The notes beneath the pieces are model-generated. The model was not told where the DNA came from. It saw nothing but the letters and a program-made list of their open reading frames with translations, and did no database searches. From contig NZ_CP119422.1 in NCBI RefSeq assembly GCF_030506285.1, positions 248,001-312,000 of the forward strand: a stretch of DNA of 64,000 bases, written 5' to 3'. The first letter of the stretch is position 1. Each line of letters opens with the position of its first letter. Of the stretch, positions 9,100 through 18,057 are shown piece by piece. The position numbers and the translations under genes were made by a program. Source of the stretch: Catalinimonas niigatensis (lineage in GTDB: Bacteria > Bacteroidota > Bacteroidia > Cytophagales > Cyclobacteriaceae).

Positions 9100-10161
9100 T
9101 TATTGAAGCCACTTCTCCATGTTTTGCTTCACAAAAGCATCGTCGTTAAGTTCCGGATACATTTCATAGACTCTATTGATTTCATTTTTTTGGCCTTCCG
9201 ACATGCTTTCTTGAGGATTCAGACACCAGGTTCCCTCCAACAGCCCCTGCCTTCTCAAAACTTCGTGAATACCTGCGATACATCCCTTGAACTGATTGGC
9301 TGCATCAAAAAATGCTGCGTTGGAGTCCGTCACAGCAATTCCTTTGGTCAGCATTTCCGAGGGAATGCTTGCTCCCTTCTTTCTGATTGCCTTGACTTCT
9401 TCCATCAGTTCCACTGCTTTCTGTGTCCAGACTGCCCAGTGCCCAAGCAAACCGCCCACAATCGCTTTTTCTCTTATTTCTCCACCGATATTGAAACGAT
9501 AAGTCGTGAGCAAATCCGCTACGATATTATCGTCATTTCCGGTATACAAAGCGATATCCTGAAACCGATCCGAATGACAGACTGCCCGGACCACATCCAG
9601 GGTTTGGTAACGGTTGAATGGCGCCATTTTGATGGCCTGTACGTTGGGAATGTCCGCAAAATCTTTCCAGAAGTCAAAACTCAATACTTTACCCCCAACA
9701 GCGGGTTGGAGATAGAAACCAAAAACAGGAATGATTTCAGCGATCCTCTCGGTTCTTTTGATCAGTTGAGCTTCTGAAAGATCTGCCAAGCCTCCATTGC
9801 TGACCAGGCCAAGATCATAACCTAAGTCAACTGCCAGTTCTGCCTCTTTCAATGCCTGATCAGTAGGACCGACAATACCTGCCACTTTAATAAAAGGTCT
9901 GGACAAATGTGCTTTCTCTACCTCTTCCGCTGCCAGTTGAAGTACAGGCTTGTAGAGGTTGAACTCTTTTTTCCTGATCTCAAACTGGGTGGTATGGACA
10001 CCCACTGCAATGCCTCCTGCCCCACTATCCAGATAGTAGCGGGTAAGCGCGCGTTGTCGGCGCTCATCCATTTTTCTGTGCTGGTCCAAAGCCAGCGGAT
10101 GGGCAGGAATGACGGTTCCTTCAAAGAGTAATTTTTTGATCGTTGATTTAAGTTCTTTCAT
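9100..10161 (-). CDS. Dihydrodipicolinate-synthase/N-acetylneuraminate-lyase-like aldolase or dehydratase
   Basis: 353 residues, some 50 longer than classical DapA/NanA. The TIM-barrel family is supported by GTVIPAHPLALD near the N-terminus, Tyr150 in FGFYLQPAVGG (proton-relay Tyr) and Lys178 in VQAIKMAPFNRYQT (Schiff-base Lys). The usual GTTGE phosphate/carboxylate motif is replaced by AGGIAVGVHTTQF (about 48-60), so it is a divergent branch. It probably cleaves or dehydrates a 2-keto-3-deoxy sugar acid; a neuraminate lyase role is possible because of the neighbouring nagA/nagB and SSS transporter, but it is not the standard NanA sequence. It starts 3 bp after the epimerase-like gene. Confidence 0.85.
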   Translation of the reverse strand: MKELKSTIKKLLFEGTVIPAHPLALDQHRKMDERRQRALTRYYLDSGAGGIAVGVHTTQFEIRKKEFNLYKPVLQLAAEEVEKAHLSRPFIKVAGIVGPTDQALKEAELAVDLGYDLGLVSNGGLADLSEAQLIKRTERIAEIIPVFGFYLQPAVGGKVLSFDFWKDFADIPNVQAIKMAPFNRYQTLDVVRAVCHSDRFQDIALYTGNDDNIVADLLTTYRFNIGGEIREKAIVGGLLGHWAVWTQKAVELMEEVKAIRKKGASIPSEMLTKGIAVTDSNAAFFDAANQFKGCIAGIHEVLRRQGLLEGTWCLNPQESMSEGQKNEINRVYEMYPELNDDAFVKQNMEKWLQ

Positions 10162-10163
10162 GG

Positions 10164-11180
10164 TTAAAAAGCTCCTTTTCTCTCCTGAAAATGGGTAGGT
10201 TTATTGATCGTCTCTCCACCATTCGTTAGCCAGGTGGCGACAATCTCCATCATCGTCTTCAGACTTACCTTGGGGTATCCGAAAAGCTGATGCGCTGTAG
10301 AGGCATTGTTGAGTAGTGCAGTGGGTTGTTCCTCATTAACAAAATGAGGCGTTTTGTTAAATATTTTACCAAACTCCCGTGCTGCCCAACGAATGGAAAG
10401 CGTTTCGGGACCAGTGATATTCAATATCCGTGGAGGCGTATCACAGAATTTCAGTGATCGCAGAGCATATTCATTGGCATCACCTTGCCAGATCACATTG
10501 ACATGACCAGTGGAAAGATCTATTTCTCTGCCTTCCAGCACAGCTTTGGCTACTTCCAGCAGTACTCCATACTTGAAGTCAACCGCATAGTTGAGGCGAT
10601 AGATCAGCGTAGGAATCTGGTACTGTTTAGAAAAGTGCTCAAACATTCTCTCCCTTCCTAAACAGGATTGCGCGTATTCACCCAGCGGTTCGGGAGTGGT
10701 ATCTTCCGTAGCTCCTCCTGAGTAGACCGGAACAAAAGGATACACATTACCGGTAGAAAATGACACTATTTTTGATTTTTTGAATTTCTCAGCCACCCTT
10801 CCGGGTAAATAAGCATTCATGGCCCAGGTAAAAGATTCTTTTCCAGTAGTGCCAAATTTGGTACCTGCCATAAAGATGACATTCTTAACTTCCGGCAGGC
10901 TTTCCAGTTGCGTATTATCCAGCAAATCTGCTTTGATGGTTTGCACGCTTTGTTTTTTCAGGCTCTGCTGTAGTGAAGGCTCAGAAAAGCGGGAAACGCC
11001 TATGACCGCATTATCTTTACCCGCTGCCAATAAGGCTTTTTTAGCCAGTGCTGCCAGACTTGGCCCCATCTTTCCTCCAACTCCCAGGATCAGAATATCT
11101 CCTTCCAAACTTTTCATGTCCCCAATCAAATCCTCGCTGGGGGCTAATATTTCTTCTTCCAGTTTCGCTAAATCTTCCAT
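10164..11180 (-). CDS. NAD-dependent epimerase/dehydratase-like extended SDR protein with altered active site
   Basis: 338 residues. A Rossmann nucleotide-binding loop GVGGKMG (about 33-39), an Asp-containing second strand (KADLLD, about 83-88), VIFMAGTKFG (about 101-110), FSTGNVYPF (about 141-149) holding the catalytic Ser/Thr, and EYAQSCLGRERMF, where Tyr169 is at the YxxxK position. Position 173, normally Lys, is Cys. This suggests either a shifted catalytic lysine or a protein whose chemistry differs from classical epimerases. It sits between the Nramp-like and lyase genes with gaps of 6 and 2 bp, so it is a tightly coupled operon member acting on the same sugar-derived intermediate. Confidence 0.85.
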   Translation of the reverse strand: MEDLAKLEEEILAPSEDLIGDMKSLEGDILILGVGGKMGPSLAALAKKALLAAGKDNAVIGVSRFSEPSLQQSLKKQSVQTIKADLLDNTQLESLPEVKNVIFMAGTKFGTTGKESFTWAMNAYLPGRVAEKFKKSKIVSFSTGNVYPFVPVYSGGATEDTTPEPLGEYAQSCLGRERMFEHFSKQYQIPTLIYRLNYAVDFKYGVLLEVAKAVLEGREIDLSTGHVNVIWQGDANEYALRSLKFCDTPPRILNITGPETLSIRWAAREFGKIFNKTPHFVNEEQPTALLNNASTAHQLFGYPKVSLKTMMEIVATWLTNGGETINKPTHFQERKGAF

Positions 11181-11186
11181 AATCTT

Positions 11187-12380
11187 TTATCTAATAAATT
11201 GCAGGTATACCTGGCTGGCTGACAAAAACAGGAGTAGTATCAAGCCAGTTATTCCTCCTATATTCTTCCAGAGATTATTTTTTAAATCTCCCATTCTGGC
11301 CTTATCGTTAGCCAATGACAATAAAGCAATCCCTACTAATGGAGCAATGATAATTGTAATGGCCTGGGCAAATACAATAAGTTCCAGTGGTAATCTGCCA
11401 AACCTCAGGGCAATGGCTGCTCCTATCACCATCACCAGCATGATCATTATTCTTACTTTAGCTGACTTTAGCTGATTGCCTAATGAAAAAGCATCTGATA
11501 ATAGTGACCCTCCAATCGTCGCATTCCCGATGAGTGAGGAAAATGAAGCGCCAAACAAACCCAGCATAAAGATGACAGTTGCAGTATTTCCGTATAAAGG
11601 TTCCAGAGCAAGTCCCATATCAGTGGCTGAGTTGACCTGTATACCCTTGGGATATAAAATGGCGGCAGCATTCACCAAAATGAACAATGAAATCATACCC
11701 AAGACCATCACCCCTGCAATAGCCTCTCTTTTCCCCTGCCTGATCTCATTTTTTTTCCAGCCTTTTTCTTTCACCAGATAGCCCTGATAAAAAGCACCCA
11801 CTACTGAAAAGCTGGAGGCGATTAGGGCAATGGTCAGTACTTCTGAACCTGATGGCAGACTGGGTACAATCCCTGCGGCCAATGCCCCCCCATCAGGTTT
11901 GGCCAGCAGCAAGGTAATGAGGAAGGAAAGCAACATAAGTCCAACCAATGCAATCATCACTTTTTCCAACACTTTATAAAAAGAGCTAAAAAAAAGCAAG
12001 CTAATCCCCATGAGTGTAAAAGCTATCACCCAGGGTTCTACGTCAGTGTGGAAGAGTTCGGAAAACGCCAAACTAGCCCCTACCGTATTGCCCGCCTGAA
12101 ATGAAGCAGTAATGGCAAAAATACCTATCCCTAAAAGTATAGAAGGCACTTTGCCCCACTTTTCTTTGATGATGTTTAATAATGAAGAATTTGTGGCTAT
12201 ACCTATCCGGGCACCCATTTCTGTAAAAATCACCATAAAAAAAATAGCTATTACTATTACCCATACATGATCGTAGGCGTACAAAGAACCCAGTTTGGAA
12301 GTAATGGTCAGGCTACCCGGACCAAATACCAGAGCAGCTGTAATAATTCCCGGGCCTAAATATCTGAAGAAGTGCTTCAT
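11187..12380 (-). CDS. Nramp-related transporter lacking the canonical metal-binding motifs
   Basis: 397 residues, about 11 membrane spans. The N-terminal RYLGPGIITAALVFGPGSLT aligns with the first Nramp helix (GPGFIAA...DPGN), but the Asp and Asn metal ligands are Gly20 and Ser23. The sixth-helix motif MPH is also missing: the matching region (about 187-200) reads ASSFSVVGAFYQG. Known Nramp proteins need these residues to bind Mn2+/Fe2+, so this one may carry another cation or an organic substrate. It is the first gene of the downstream operon block, 6 bp before the epimerase-like gene, and is preceded by a LacI-type operator-like site at 12481-12498. Confidence 0.85.
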   Translation of the reverse strand: MKHFFRYLGPGIITAALVFGPGSLTITSKLGSLYAYDHVWVIVIAIFFMVIFTEMGARIGIATNSSLLNIIKEKWGKVPSILLGIGIFAITASFQAGNTVGASLAFSELFHTDVEPWVIAFTLMGISLLFFSSFYKVLEKVMIALVGLMLLSFLITLLLAKPDGGALAAGIVPSLPSGSEVLTIALIASSFSVVGAFYQGYLVKEKGWKKNEIRQGKREAIAGVMVLGMISLFILVNAAAILYPKGIQVNSATDMGLALEPLYGNTATVIFMLGLFGASFSSLIGNATIGGSLLSDAFSLGNQLKSAKVRIMIMLVMVIGAAIALRFGRLPLELIVFAQAITIIIAPLVGIALLSLANDKARMGDLKNNLWKNIGGITGLILLLFLSASQVYLQFIR

Positions 12381-12480
12381 ATAGACCTTAGAATTGGTAG
12401 CGCAATAGTTGTTATCATGTGTTTATTAGTTATGAAATGAATGTGTAAAGAATATTTAACTTTATAAAAATGCTTTTTAC

Positions 12481-12498
12481 CTTGTGTACGTACCCGAG
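12481..12498. promoter_or_regulatory. Candidate LacI-family operator (degenerate copy)
   Basis: The 18 bases match the central 18 of the perfect palindrome at 16540-16559 at 14 positions, with the right half (tacgtacccga) fully conserved and the left half changed. It lies about 100 bp upstream of the Nramp-like start codon and 90 bp downstream of the enolase-superfamily gene, so it would control the block from 12380 to 5661. Confidence 0.65.
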
Positions 12499-12587
12499 TT
12501 AAACATAAAATCCAAATGATAAAAGACAATGCGCTTAGTCATAAGCTTCTATAAAACTCATTTGAATTGGGTGTAGCAGAGCACGTG

Positions 12588-13895
12588 CTATACAGGCTTG
12601 CGCATCATCTTTTCATAATGATCAGAAGTGTCAAATATACCGCCACTATGCTGATAGAATTCTCTGTTAAGCTCAAATACACCGTTCTTTCGTTGCAGCC
12701 AGCTTGCATCTGGTTTTGGATGGTAATCCAGCATGGTTTTCCAATTCACATAATTCATATCCCCGTTCGTTTCCATCATACCCATATCTTCCAGGCCGGG
12801 AAAAGGAGGCAGATGAGCTGCCAGATTTTGATGCCAGCTCATGAGTATAGGATTTACAGTAAGATCTGCACATAGACAGGGAATATTTTTCTCATAAGCC
12901 AGTTTTGCTGTTTTCATGGATAAGCTCAGAGTTTTGGCTATACCTTTCAGCACAAAAGCTCCGTATCCCTGCTCCAGCCGTTTTAGTGCATCTGCCTCGT
13001 CATGGATGCTTTCATCGGCAGCTATCCTAACGCCTACATCAGCTACATTTTCCTGATTTTTTTCACTCAATGGTTCTTCAAATAGCAAAATTTGATCAAG
13101 CGCGCCTATTTTTTTCGCATGGTCAATAAAACGCTGGATAGTCTCTTTTTTCTCGTACCTGCCATTGGCATCCAGGGTGTAAATGAGTTTTTCATCGGCT
13201 GTCTGGCGGGTACGCATATCTTTGAGGGCAGCATGAATCTGAGTCAGGCGATCCATGTCTTTTTGCAGCATTTCTGATTCGCTTCCCGGTTGACCCATTT
13301 TAATTTTGATCACAAAGTAACCTTGCTGCACCGCCTGCTGAATCTCCTCCACCGGCATGCCGTAGGGCACCTGATACATAATGGCAATCCTGTTATTCCT
13401 GTGAGATAAAGCAGCCCGATAAGCCTCAGGAATCATGGTTTCAAAATCATGATACTGATGTTCTGCCGCATATAACAACCAGGCAGCATTGTCTACGCTG
13501 ATCAGCGCGTTATACACAAAATTAGGGTTCAAATCTGACTTTCCTGTCAATTTCTTTCCCTCTTCCATCACTTCTGGAAGTATTTTATCCAGCAGATTTA
13601 TGGGTGTGTCAAATGGTGTTTTCCTGACGATTTGCAATGCTTGCTCAGCAAGTATATACATGAGGGCATTGCCACTTGATTCGGAATGCGCAGCAAAAAG
13701 ATCAGCATCACCGTACAGCACACTTTGGGTAGCCAGACCTATCTTTCTGTTTCCTGATTCAGATTCCATGCTAGCAACTGTCTGCCAGAGTTCGGTCAGA
13801 TAGCCACCCTTAAAACCAAAAGGGCGAACCAGCTTTTCCCGTTCAAAGTTAGAATCAGTTTGAACGACCTGAATCTCTTTTGGAATATGGATCAT
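12588..13895 (-). CDS. Enolase-superfamily (mandelate racemase/muconate lactonizing) dehydratase
   Basis: 435 residues. The capping domain is followed by a barrel with the KxK motif IKIKMG (Lys197 and Lys199), the metal ligands Asp242 (YTLDANG), Glu273/Glu274 (LFEEPL) and Asp294/Glu295 (IAADES). Members with this layout remove water from sugar acids to give 2-keto-3-deoxy acids, or racemise/epimerise carboxylates. A C-terminal extension (about 340-430, rich in Trp, His and Met) is longer than in most family members. It lies 82 bp downstream of a Gfo/Idh gene. A sugar-acid dehydratase would feed the DapA-like lyase of the same cluster; the specific substrate is not readable. Confidence 0.88.
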   Translation of the reverse strand: MIHIPKEIQVVQTDSNFEREKLVRPFGFKGGYLTELWQTVASMESESGNRKIGLATQSVLYGDADLFAAHSESSGNALMYILAEQALQIVRKTPFDTPINLLDKILPEVMEEGKKLTGKSDLNPNFVYNALISVDNAAWLLYAAEHQYHDFETMIPEAYRAALSHRNNRIAIMYQVPYGMPVEEIQQAVQQGYFVIKIKMGQPGSESEMLQKDMDRLTQIHAALKDMRTRQTADEKLIYTLDANGRYEKKETIQRFIDHAKKIGALDQILLFEEPLSEKNQENVADVGVRIAADESIHDEADALKRLEQGYGAFVLKGIAKTLSLSMKTAKLAYEKNIPCLCADLTVNPILMSWHQNLAAHLPPFPGLEDMGMMETNGDMNYVNWKTMLDYHPKPDASWLQRKNGVFELNREFYQHSGGIFDTSDHYEKMMRKPV

Positions 13896-13977
13896 AAAAA
13901 AAGTTTTGTAGCCATGAAAAGATTTTAGCTTATGTCAATAGTGAATGCTTATGCTTAAATCTAGTAAAATTAAATTA

Positions 13978-15048
13978 TTAACCTTCCGAAGCAGTAATGG
14001 CTTTTTTCATCACACTTTCCAGACTGATTTCCTTACCCCCCTGCCTTTTGCTTTCATCCGCAGCTTCCATGAAGGCAAAAATTTCTATCGTTTCTTCTGC
14101 CTCAACCGGTGGCTTACCGTTATGGAAAAATTCAACAATCTTCACCAAAAGTGGACGATACCCACCATAGGGTCCAATGGGTGATATATCTTCCTCCCCA
14201 AAGGCAGTACCACCATAACCCAGCTTACCGCTTCTCATGCCTCTGAAGGTACCAATACGTCCATCACTCCACTTACCTATCACTACATCCATATTTTCTG
14301 TCTGGGTTCTCGCTACCTGCTGACAACCTGTACCCATGACAGTATAGAGCAACTCCACACCATGCACACCATACCAGTATAAATCAGGATGGGTTTCTTC
14401 TAAATGTGCCGGACTATAAGCATCTGCACCCAATACTTTGCCTATCTTGTTACCGTTCCGAATTGCCTGGGCATTCTCTGCATAACGGAGGGATGAAGCT
14501 GAGAACATAGGAACATTAGCTGCTTTGGCAGCATTAAAAATAGCAATGGTATCAGTCAGGGAGGCGGCAATAGGCTTGTCAATAAATACAGGTTTTTGGG
14601 CTTTAAAGACTGCTGTGGCCTGCTCAAGATGTCGACGTCCATCGTTGGTTTCCAAAAATATCACATCTACCTTATCCAGCAATGCATCTATTGAGTTAAC
14701 AATTTCTACCCCATATTCCTGAATTTCTTGGGTATAGCCGGGAATCCTGCTTACGCTGCTTTCAATATCCTTACTTCCCTGGGGATAGGCTGCCACTACC
14801 TTTACTCCCGCGATATCATTTTCTGCATTCGGATCATTCAGTAGTTTGGTAAACGCTACGCTATGTGAAGTATCCAGTCCGATAATTCCAGCCTTTAGTG
14901 CTTTTTGACTTTTCTCTTTGTTGTAGAGAAAAGAAGGATTAGCTGCTAAACTTAACCCTACACCGGAAGCAGTGGTGGTTTTGATAAAGTTTCTCCGATT
15001 GATCAGTTTATTCATTGTATTTTCTATGATTGCAGAAGGTAAACTCAC
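13978..15048 (-). CDS. Gfo/Idh/MocA-family oxidoreductase with Tat-like leader
   Basis: Up to 356 residues; the better start is the ATG at 15015 (MNKLINRRNFIK), which gives a twin-arginine-like leader (NRRNFIKTTTASGVG). The Rossmann part begins at KAGIIGLDTSHSVAF, and the catalytic-loop motif normally EKP is here FIDKPIAAS. A C-terminal alpha/beta domain follows, with SASSLRYAEN in the middle. Family members oxidise or reduce sugars and cyclitols with NAD(P). An exported, cofactor-bound form is possible given the leader. It is 72 bp downstream of the second Gfo/Idh gene and shares its strand and probably its operator. Confidence 0.88.
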   Translation of the reverse strand: MSLPSAIIENTMNKLINRRNFIKTTTASGVGLSLAANPSFLYNKEKSQKALKAGIIGLDTSHSVAFTKLLNDPNAENDIAGVKVVAAYPQGSKDIESSVSRIPGYTQEIQEYGVEIVNSIDALLDKVDVIFLETNDGRRHLEQATAVFKAQKPVFIDKPIAASLTDTIAIFNAAKAANVPMFSASSLRYAENAQAIRNGNKIGKVLGADAYSPAHLEETHPDLYWYGVHGVELLYTVMGTGCQQVARTQTENMDVVIGKWSDGRIGTFRGMRSGKLGYGGTAFGEEDISPIGPYGGYRPLLVKIVEFFHNGKPPVEAEETIEIFAFMEAADESKRQGGKEISLESVMKKAITASEG

Positions 15049-15120
15049 ACTTCAAATTATTCGTATGGATTAAATGTCTATCCTGAGGAGTAGCCAGTCA
15101 ATCTGTACAAGATATTCTAT

Positions 15121-16455
15121 TTATACATTTGGCTCCCAACCCGCTTCGTAATCTCTGCCCCAAAGCGCCATAGCTTCTTCATCTCCTAAAATTTTTCCGT
15201 TTTTGGGATCGCAATTAAGCACACGTTTGGTACGATGGGCGATATTGCCCAGATGACATATATGCACACTCTTATTGGCATCTTCAATATGTGAAGCAGG
15301 TTGTTTTCCACTGATCACACACGCTCTGAAATTGTTTAGATGATCCTGATCCAGATCAAATCCCGGTCCGGTAGCATCCAAAGCATTCGTGCTTTTCTCG
15401 CTCACTCTTCTGATCTCCTTGTTGCTGTTGTCGTATACCATATATCCGTTGCCATCAATGACCATTGTTCCTTTTTCTCCATGGAAAGATGCACCCGCAG
15501 AAATACCTTCCAGATTCTGTCGGTTACAGCTCCTTCCTTCCCAGGAAATGCTTTTCTGATCATCAAAGTCATAATAGGTAATCTGGGTATCGGGTGTTTC
15601 CCAGTCATCCTGATAAGCATATCTTCCTCCTCCTGAGCTTACCCTGATAGGATAATCAACGCCCAGTCCCCAGCGACAAAGGTCAATAAAATGGGTACCA
15701 TTGTTAAGCAATTCGCCGGTCCCCCAATGCCAGAACCAGTGCCAGTTGTAGTGGATCAGGTTATCCTGATAAGGTTTACGGGGTGCAGGTCCCTGCCATA
15801 ATTCATAATCCAATCCAGCGGGTACTGCTGCTTTTTTACCATAACCGATAGATTCTCTTGAATTGGCATACCAGGCCCTTGCAAAATAAGCACGGCCAAT
15901 GATGCCATCTTTTAAGACCTGAATACCTTCTACTATATTGGGCCAGGATCTGCGCTGATTTCCCATCTGTACAATAAGGTCAGACTGACTGGCTGCCTCT
16001 ACCAGCATTTCACCTTCATGAGGATTGTGGCTGCACGGTTTCTCTACATACACATGTTTTCCTGCCTTTAAGGCCATGATGGCTGCCGGTGCATGCCAGT
16101 GGTCGGGGGCAGCAATCACGATGGCATCCACAGATTTATCTTCTAATACTTTACGAATGTCTTTTTCTGCCTTAGGCTTTTTCTTTTGACCTCCTGACTG
16201 TGTTGCCCGCATACCTTTTTCCAGTGCCTGATCATCTACATCGCAAATGTAAGCTACCTCTGCCCCATCCAATTTGGCAAAGCCCTGGGCTAACGCACTT
16301 CCACGGCTGTTAGTCCCCATAATAGCCACAACTACCTTTTCGTTGGCTGATCCATTGGTATGTATAAATGGGGCACCTGCGGTCATCAATCCAAGCCCAA
16401 TGCTGCTGGCAGCGGTTTGTTTAATAAAATCTCTGCGTTTTATATTATCTTTCAT
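15121..16455 (-). CDS. Gfo/Idh/MocA-family oxidoreductase, Tat-exported type
   Basis: 444 residues. It starts with a twin-arginine leader (MKDNIKRRDFIKQTAASSIG). The Rossmann motif is VVAIMGTNSRGSALAQGF, the substrate loop is HVYVEKPCSHNPHEGE with the classical EKP, and the C-terminal domain carries GTGELLNNGTHFIDLCRW. This is the long Bacteroidota/Planctomycetota form usually predicted to be periplasmic with a tightly held nicotinamide cofactor (aldose-aldose oxidoreductase-like). It is the first gene after the palindromic operator at 16540-16559 and probably the first gene of the operon on this strand. Confidence 0.92.
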   Translation of the reverse strand: MKDNIKRRDFIKQTAASSIGLGLMTAGAPFIHTNGSANEKVVVAIMGTNSRGSALAQGFAKLDGAEVAYICDVDDQALEKGMRATQSGGQKKKPKAEKDIRKVLEDKSVDAIVIAAPDHWHAPAAIMALKAGKHVYVEKPCSHNPHEGEMLVEAASQSDLIVQMGNQRRSWPNIVEGIQVLKDGIIGRAYFARAWYANSRESIGYGKKAAVPAGLDYELWQGPAPRKPYQDNLIHYNWHWFWHWGTGELLNNGTHFIDLCRWGLGVDYPIRVSSGGGRYAYQDDWETPDTQITYYDFDDQKSISWEGRSCNRQNLEGISAGASFHGEKGTMVIDGNGYMVYDNSNKEIRRVSEKSTNALDATGPGFDLDQDHLNNFRACVISGKQPASHIEDANKSVHICHLGNIAHRTKRVLNCDPKNGKILGDEEAMALWGRDYEAGWEPNV

Positions 16456-16539
16456 AGTAGACAGACTATTTATTGATGCGTTAATATGAAGTTAAAGAAT
16501 TTGGTGTTTATATGTTACCCATAAAGGTTTAAGGTAAAA

Positions 16540-16559
16540 TTTCGGGTACGTACCCGAAA
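16540..16559. promoter_or_regulatory. Perfect 20-bp palindromic operator (LacI type)
   Basis: tttcgggtacgtacccgaaa is its own reverse complement and has the central CG typical of LacI/GalR operators. It lies 85 bp upstream of the Gfo/Idh start codon (16455) and about 190 bp downstream of the stop codon of the LacI-type regulator gene, which is the obvious candidate to bind it. Related but weaker sites are at 12481-12498 and 33616-33633. Confidence 0.85.
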
Positions 16560-16751
16560 GTAGGTAATTTTCTATTTAATTAAAATTATTCTCTTGTTTT
16601 TATCCTTATAGAAAACTGCTATGGATAAGCTTGAGAAAGAAAATTTAAGTAGTGTAACCACTTGGATAAAAATGAGATAGTGCACTTGCGATATATGAAA
16701 CATATATTAAAGTAAAACTTATCATATTAATTATAAATACCTATATTTCAA

Positions 16752-17819
16752 TTAGTTACTGTAAAAAGTGTAATTCTCTTTGGTGATAATATCAATAGGC
16801 ATATAATGCACTTTTTCTACTTCTGAAGCCAGCATCAGATGCTGGTAAAGCGTCATCATCCCACGATAGGCCTGCTCTTCCGGTTTTTGACAAATCAAAA
16901 AATCAATGGTTTCTTTTTTTAGATATTCTATATTTTCTTTTAAGAAGTCATATCCGATCAGCAGGAGTTTTTCTTTGGCTGACTTTTCTACAAAACGTGC
17001 TACAGAGGAGATTCTTGAATTGGTCGTAAAAATGGCTTTGATATCGGGATGAATACTAAATACTTCCGCTAAAGTCTCTTCAAGTGCTGTATATTCTGTC
17101 TGCCGCACATCCACTTTCACAATCTCGTTAGCTCTCTGATGATCCTCAAAATATTTTCTAAAACCTTCTTCCTTTCTTAAGAGATGATGGTGATTGTCCA
17201 TCTCCTTAGAAATATTTACCACCAGTACTTTACCCTGCTCCCCTATTCCATAACTCATCAGGTGACCAGCCAGATAACCACTTTTCATCAGGTCAGGACC
17301 TATATAACAAAGGCTGTCCTGATTAGGAATATCAGAATTAATAAATACGTAAGGAATTTTACGCTCTTTGCACCTGTATGTAAAATAGGTAGACTCTTCA
17401 ATAAACGATGGTGCCAGTAATACGCCATCTACTTTATCAGCCATGACACGCTCAGTTTGCTGAATAAAGGAAGCTCGGCTATTTAAATCAAATAAATAGA
17501 TCTTGGTTTTTATGCCATATTTACCGATTTCAGATTCAGCTCTTTGTATGCCATTAAGTGGAGCCTCCCAATAGTCCGTTTCATTTGAAACTTCAGGAAT
17601 CAAAACTGCCAAACTATAAACCTTTTTGGATGCAAGCCTGCTAGCGAGTAAATTGGGCTGATAATCAATGTCCTTGATGATTTGCTGTATCTTTTTGCGG
17701 GTATTTTCAGCCACGCCGGTACGGTTGTGGATTACCCTGTCAACAGTTGCAATGGATACATTAGCCCTTCTGGCAATTTCTTTTACGCCAATAGTTGCTT
17801 CATCTTCGCCTTTTTCCAT
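16752..17819 (-). CDS. LacI-family transcriptional regulator
   Basis: 355 residues. The N-terminal HTH and hinge (about 10-68) read VKEIARRANVSIATVDRVIHNRTGVAENTRKKI and NLLASRLASKK, the classical LacI layout with 'ATVDRV' in the recognition helix in place of 'TVSRV'. A periplasmic-binding-protein-like effector domain follows (SLAVLIPEVSNETDYW, KVDGVLLAPS, YIGPDLMKSGYLAGHLM, KAIFTTNSR). The effector is most likely a sugar or sugar acid released by the catabolic genes beside it. It is transcribed toward the operator at 16540-16559 and is the last regulatory gene before the strand switch at 17820-18057. No operator copy is seen before its own start. Confidence 0.95.
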   Translation of the reverse strand: MEKGEDEATIGVKEIARRANVSIATVDRVIHNRTGVAENTRKKIQQIIKDIDYQPNLLASRLASKKVYSLAVLIPEVSNETDYWEAPLNGIQRAESEIGKYGIKTKIYLFDLNSRASFIQQTERVMADKVDGVLLAPSFIEESTYFTYRCKERKIPYVFINSDIPNQDSLCYIGPDLMKSGYLAGHLMSYGIGEQGKVLVVNISKEMDNHHHLLRKEEGFRKYFEDHQRANEIVKVDVRQTEYTALEETLAEVFSIHPDIKAIFTTNSRISSVARFVEKSAKEKLLLIGYDFLKENIEYLKKETIDFLICQKPEEQAYRGMMTLYQHLMLASEVEKVHYMPIDIITKENYTFYSN

Positions 17820-18057
17820 GGAGTATACTTACATATTTTGGACTAAAATAATAATTGTATTGGATGTGAAAAAATTTTATCTGAGAAACCACCCTCAATT
17901 TGTACTTATGTAAAACTGTTATTATTTGCGATGAAGAGATATTTTCAATCGTATTTTCATACTTGAAGATTCAAGGCTGTGAAGATTCAACGGAAGTATT
18001 ATCTTAACAAATGATTTCTTTTAGAGTACATCATTGATACATAACCTATAATTATTC

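Noticed and set aside
9103-9777. 224-codon plus-strand frame opposite the DapA-like gene
   Set aside because: Antisense shadow; no domain, while the minus strand shows catalytic Tyr and Lys motifs.
10819-11475. 218-codon plus-strand frame across the epimerase/Nramp junction
   Set aside because: Antisense to two clear genes and without any motif.
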